Assembly: GCA_958405585.1 (NCBI GenBank) | Contig: CATYEP010000105.1 | Span: 1-6,612 of the forward strand | Length of the DNA stretch: 6,612 nucleotides | From: an uncultured Eubacteriales bacterium | GTDB taxonomy: Bacteria > Bacillota > Clostridia > Christensenellales > Borkfalkiaceae | Reading direction: 5' to 3' | Shown here: positions 5,514 to 6,612 of the stretch, in pieces | Layout: each line of letters opens with the position of its first letter | Numbering within the stretch: position 1 is the stretch's first letter | Position numbers and translations under genes: made by a program | Notes under the pieces: model-generated | Databases searched by the model: none | The model's input: only the letters and a program-made list of their open reading frames with translations | Told to the model about the DNA's origin: nothing

Positions 5514-5629
5514 TCAATTTCATATAAAACGGCTTACCGATTTTTAGCTCGCCCCTGTATGCACCCCGTTTGTCCGCTCCCCGCCGCACATGCCTTTCGC
5601 CTAAATTCATCGTTTTTACACCTGCCTGC

Positions 5630-5658
5630 TTGAACATATTCCGCAAATGTGTTAAAAT
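5630..5658 (+). promoter_or_regulatory. Promoter for the 291-residue protein
   Basis: TTGAAC (5630-5635) and TAAAAT (5653-5658) are 17 bases apart, with TGT before the -10 (extended -10). The start is expected near 5665, which is also where AAAGGAGAT begins, so the leader is only about 13 bases and consists mainly of the ribosome binding site. The stretch between this and the divergent HAD promoter (about 115 bases) holds nothing else I can support. Confidence 0.75.
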
Positions 5659-5677
5659 AGCAACAAAGGAGATCTTT

Positions 5678-6553
5678 ATGGGATTTTTTTCACGGCGAAA
5701 AAAAACAATTGAACAACCTTCCGCGGCCAAAGACGTATCGCGCCCCGTAACGCTGATCATCGAAGGCGAGCGTTACGCGCGCGAGCTTCTCATTGCCCTG
5801 CCGCAAGACGCACAGGCGATCCTTTCCGGAGCAGAAGAAGCGTCCTCCGCCTTCCCGTACCTGCAAACGGATGTCCCAAACACACAGCCTTCCGGACAGT
5901 ATGTCCTGTTTGCAGACCGTTTCTGCCGGCCGTCTGAACAGGCAGTCGAATTTTATAAATCACTCGGAAATCACAGCGAAGACGCCATCCTTTTCCCATT
6001 GCATAAACAAAAGTATTCCGCACCGGAAACGGAAGACGTCCCTGCTTTTTTTGAAGATTCAGGCAACTTCCTGTCATTCGGATGCGCAATCAGGCTTGAT
6101 CTCTACGCAAAGCTTAACAAAACCAACGGCCGCCTGCCCATGCCCTTTCTGTTCGCCCCGGCACTTTCTGCCGAAACAATATTTTTCAGCAAACAGTCGC
6201 CCTTTTACCGCAAAGCCGCGCCTGTCCCGATGACAGCCGACGAACTCCGCGATCTGGTAACTTATTTTACAAACGTAAAAGGGACACTCGCCGCTTTGCA
6301 ATATAAGTACGGCTTCGATTTTATCTGCGGCAGAATCGTGCAGGCATATGCGCTTCTCGCCCATAATAAAGACCGGGACGGGCTGAAAGATCTGGACGAA
6401 TTTTTAAAATCCGAATGCATGGCTTTACGTGTTGCAGCCGTTCAGAGAGCGCCCCTCGGATTTATCGGAAAGCTCATACGGAACAACTTCGAAACCACTT
6501 TCACCGTTTCTGCCGGAATAGCCTGGACGTTTCTTAAAGAAAAAACAGAATAA
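5678..6553 (+). CDS. Unrecognised protein, perhaps a degenerate family-2 glycosyltransferase
   Basis: I do not recognise this 291-residue protein firmly. After a basic start (GFFSRRKK) it shows an order of elements like GT-A glycosyltransferases. RPVTLIIEGERYARELLIAL resembles the first strand and helix of GT2 enzymes, SGQYVLFADRFCRPSEQAVEFY resembles the block around the DxD motif, and DAILFPL and FLSFGCAIRLDLYAKL resemble the segments that follow. The usual DxD reads ADRF, and the region between the first strand and this block is short, so sugar-nucleotide binding may be lost. The C-terminal part (about 185-291) is helical. There is no signal peptide or clear membrane segment. AAAGGAG six bases before the ATG fixes the start; the frame is open upstream but crosses the promoter. 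The GT link is inference from the pattern alone. It stands alone, divergent from HAD-AsnA. Confidence 0.8.
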   Translation: MGFFSRRKKTIEQPSAAKDVSRPVTLIIEGERYARELLIALPQDAQAILSGAEEASSAFPYLQTDVPNTQPSGQYVLFADRFCRPSEQAVEFYKSLGNHSEDAILFPLHKQKYSAPETEDVPAFFEDSGNFLSFGCAIRLDLYAKLNKTNGRLPMPFLFAPALSAETIFFSKQSPFYRKAAPVPMTADELRDLVTYFTNVKGTLAALQYKYGFDFICGRIVQAYALLAHNKDRDGLKDLDEFLKSECMALRVAAVQRAPLGFIGKLIRNNFETTFTVSAGIAWTFLKEKTE

Positions 6554-6580
6554 ACACGCCTCGGTCAGTTTGTTTTTTCT
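6538..6580 (+). terminator. Possible weak AU-rich terminator
   Basis: AGAAAAAACA (6538-6547), in the last codons of the gene, is the exact reverse complement of TGTTTTTTCT (6571-6580). A second pairing, with AATAAAC against GTTTGTT, is also possible. The stem is nearly all A-U, and the T run forms part of the arm, so it is a weak candidate. From 6581 to the window end I see only pyrimidine-rich sequence. Confidence 0.35.
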
Positions 6581-6612
6581 CCCTTTTCCCGAAGCGTTCC
6601 CGCCCTTTTCCC

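Noticed and set aside
5500..5610. A 36-codon minus-strand frame upstream of HAD, with AGGTG eight bases before its ATG
   Set aside because: It runs into the -35 box of the HAD promoter and has no clear promoter of its own. It shows no Asn-rich leader pattern and no family resemblance. It might be a tiny gene but cannot be supported.

Overview
The window looks like a chromosomal segment of a low-to-mid GC Clostridia-type Firmicute, judged by eye. The Gram-positive signatures are canonical AGGAG ribosome binding sites, TTGNNN/TATAAT promoters with 17-base spacers and U-tailed hairpin terminators. It also carries families typical of Clostridia: a 74-residue HPr-like protein, DUF4364 and a TIGR03905-type TSCPD protein. 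A gut Christensenellales/Borkfalkia-like genome is my guess; I could not test it. I see no mobile element, CRISPR array, tRNA or rRNA.

Layout. (1) 1-96: little coding signal; the left edge looks like one arm of a terminator cut by the window. (2) 97-1358, minus strand: an unrecognised 242-residue helical protein followed, with an ATGA overlap, by a NudF-type Nudix hydrolase. (3) 1359-1515: divergent promoters. (4) 1516-2678, plus strand: an HPr-like protein without the phosphocarrier histidine, a DUF4364 winged-helix protein and a small TSCPD protein. A strong terminator lies inside this run, after the HPr-like gene, and a second one closes it. (5) 2715-3052: no gene seen, but a series of hairpins including a 20-base perfect inverted repeat. 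(6) 3053-5477, minus strand: a HAD phosphatase joined in frame to a full-length ammonia-dependent asparagine synthetase (AsnA), then a glycerophosphodiester phosphodiesterase. (7) 5478-5677: divergent promoters. (8) 5678-6553, plus strand: an unrecognised 291-residue protein that resembles a degenerate family-2 glycosyltransferase.

The most notable signals are in the HAD-AsnA locus. The HAD reading frame has no stop and runs straight into AsnA, yet a good Shine-Dalgarno site precedes the internal AsnA start. One base change would restore a stop codon exactly where one is expected. The same transcript appears to begin within a base or two of the HAD start codon, which would make it leaderless. 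The other good leads are the His-less HPr with a retained Ser46 site, a possible terminator/antiterminator switch behind it, and the large dyad at 2977-3018. Otherwise the region is ordinary housekeeping metabolism (nucleotide-sugar clean-up, asparagine synthesis, glycerophosphodiester turnover, carbon regulation), and I found no clear new multi-gene system.
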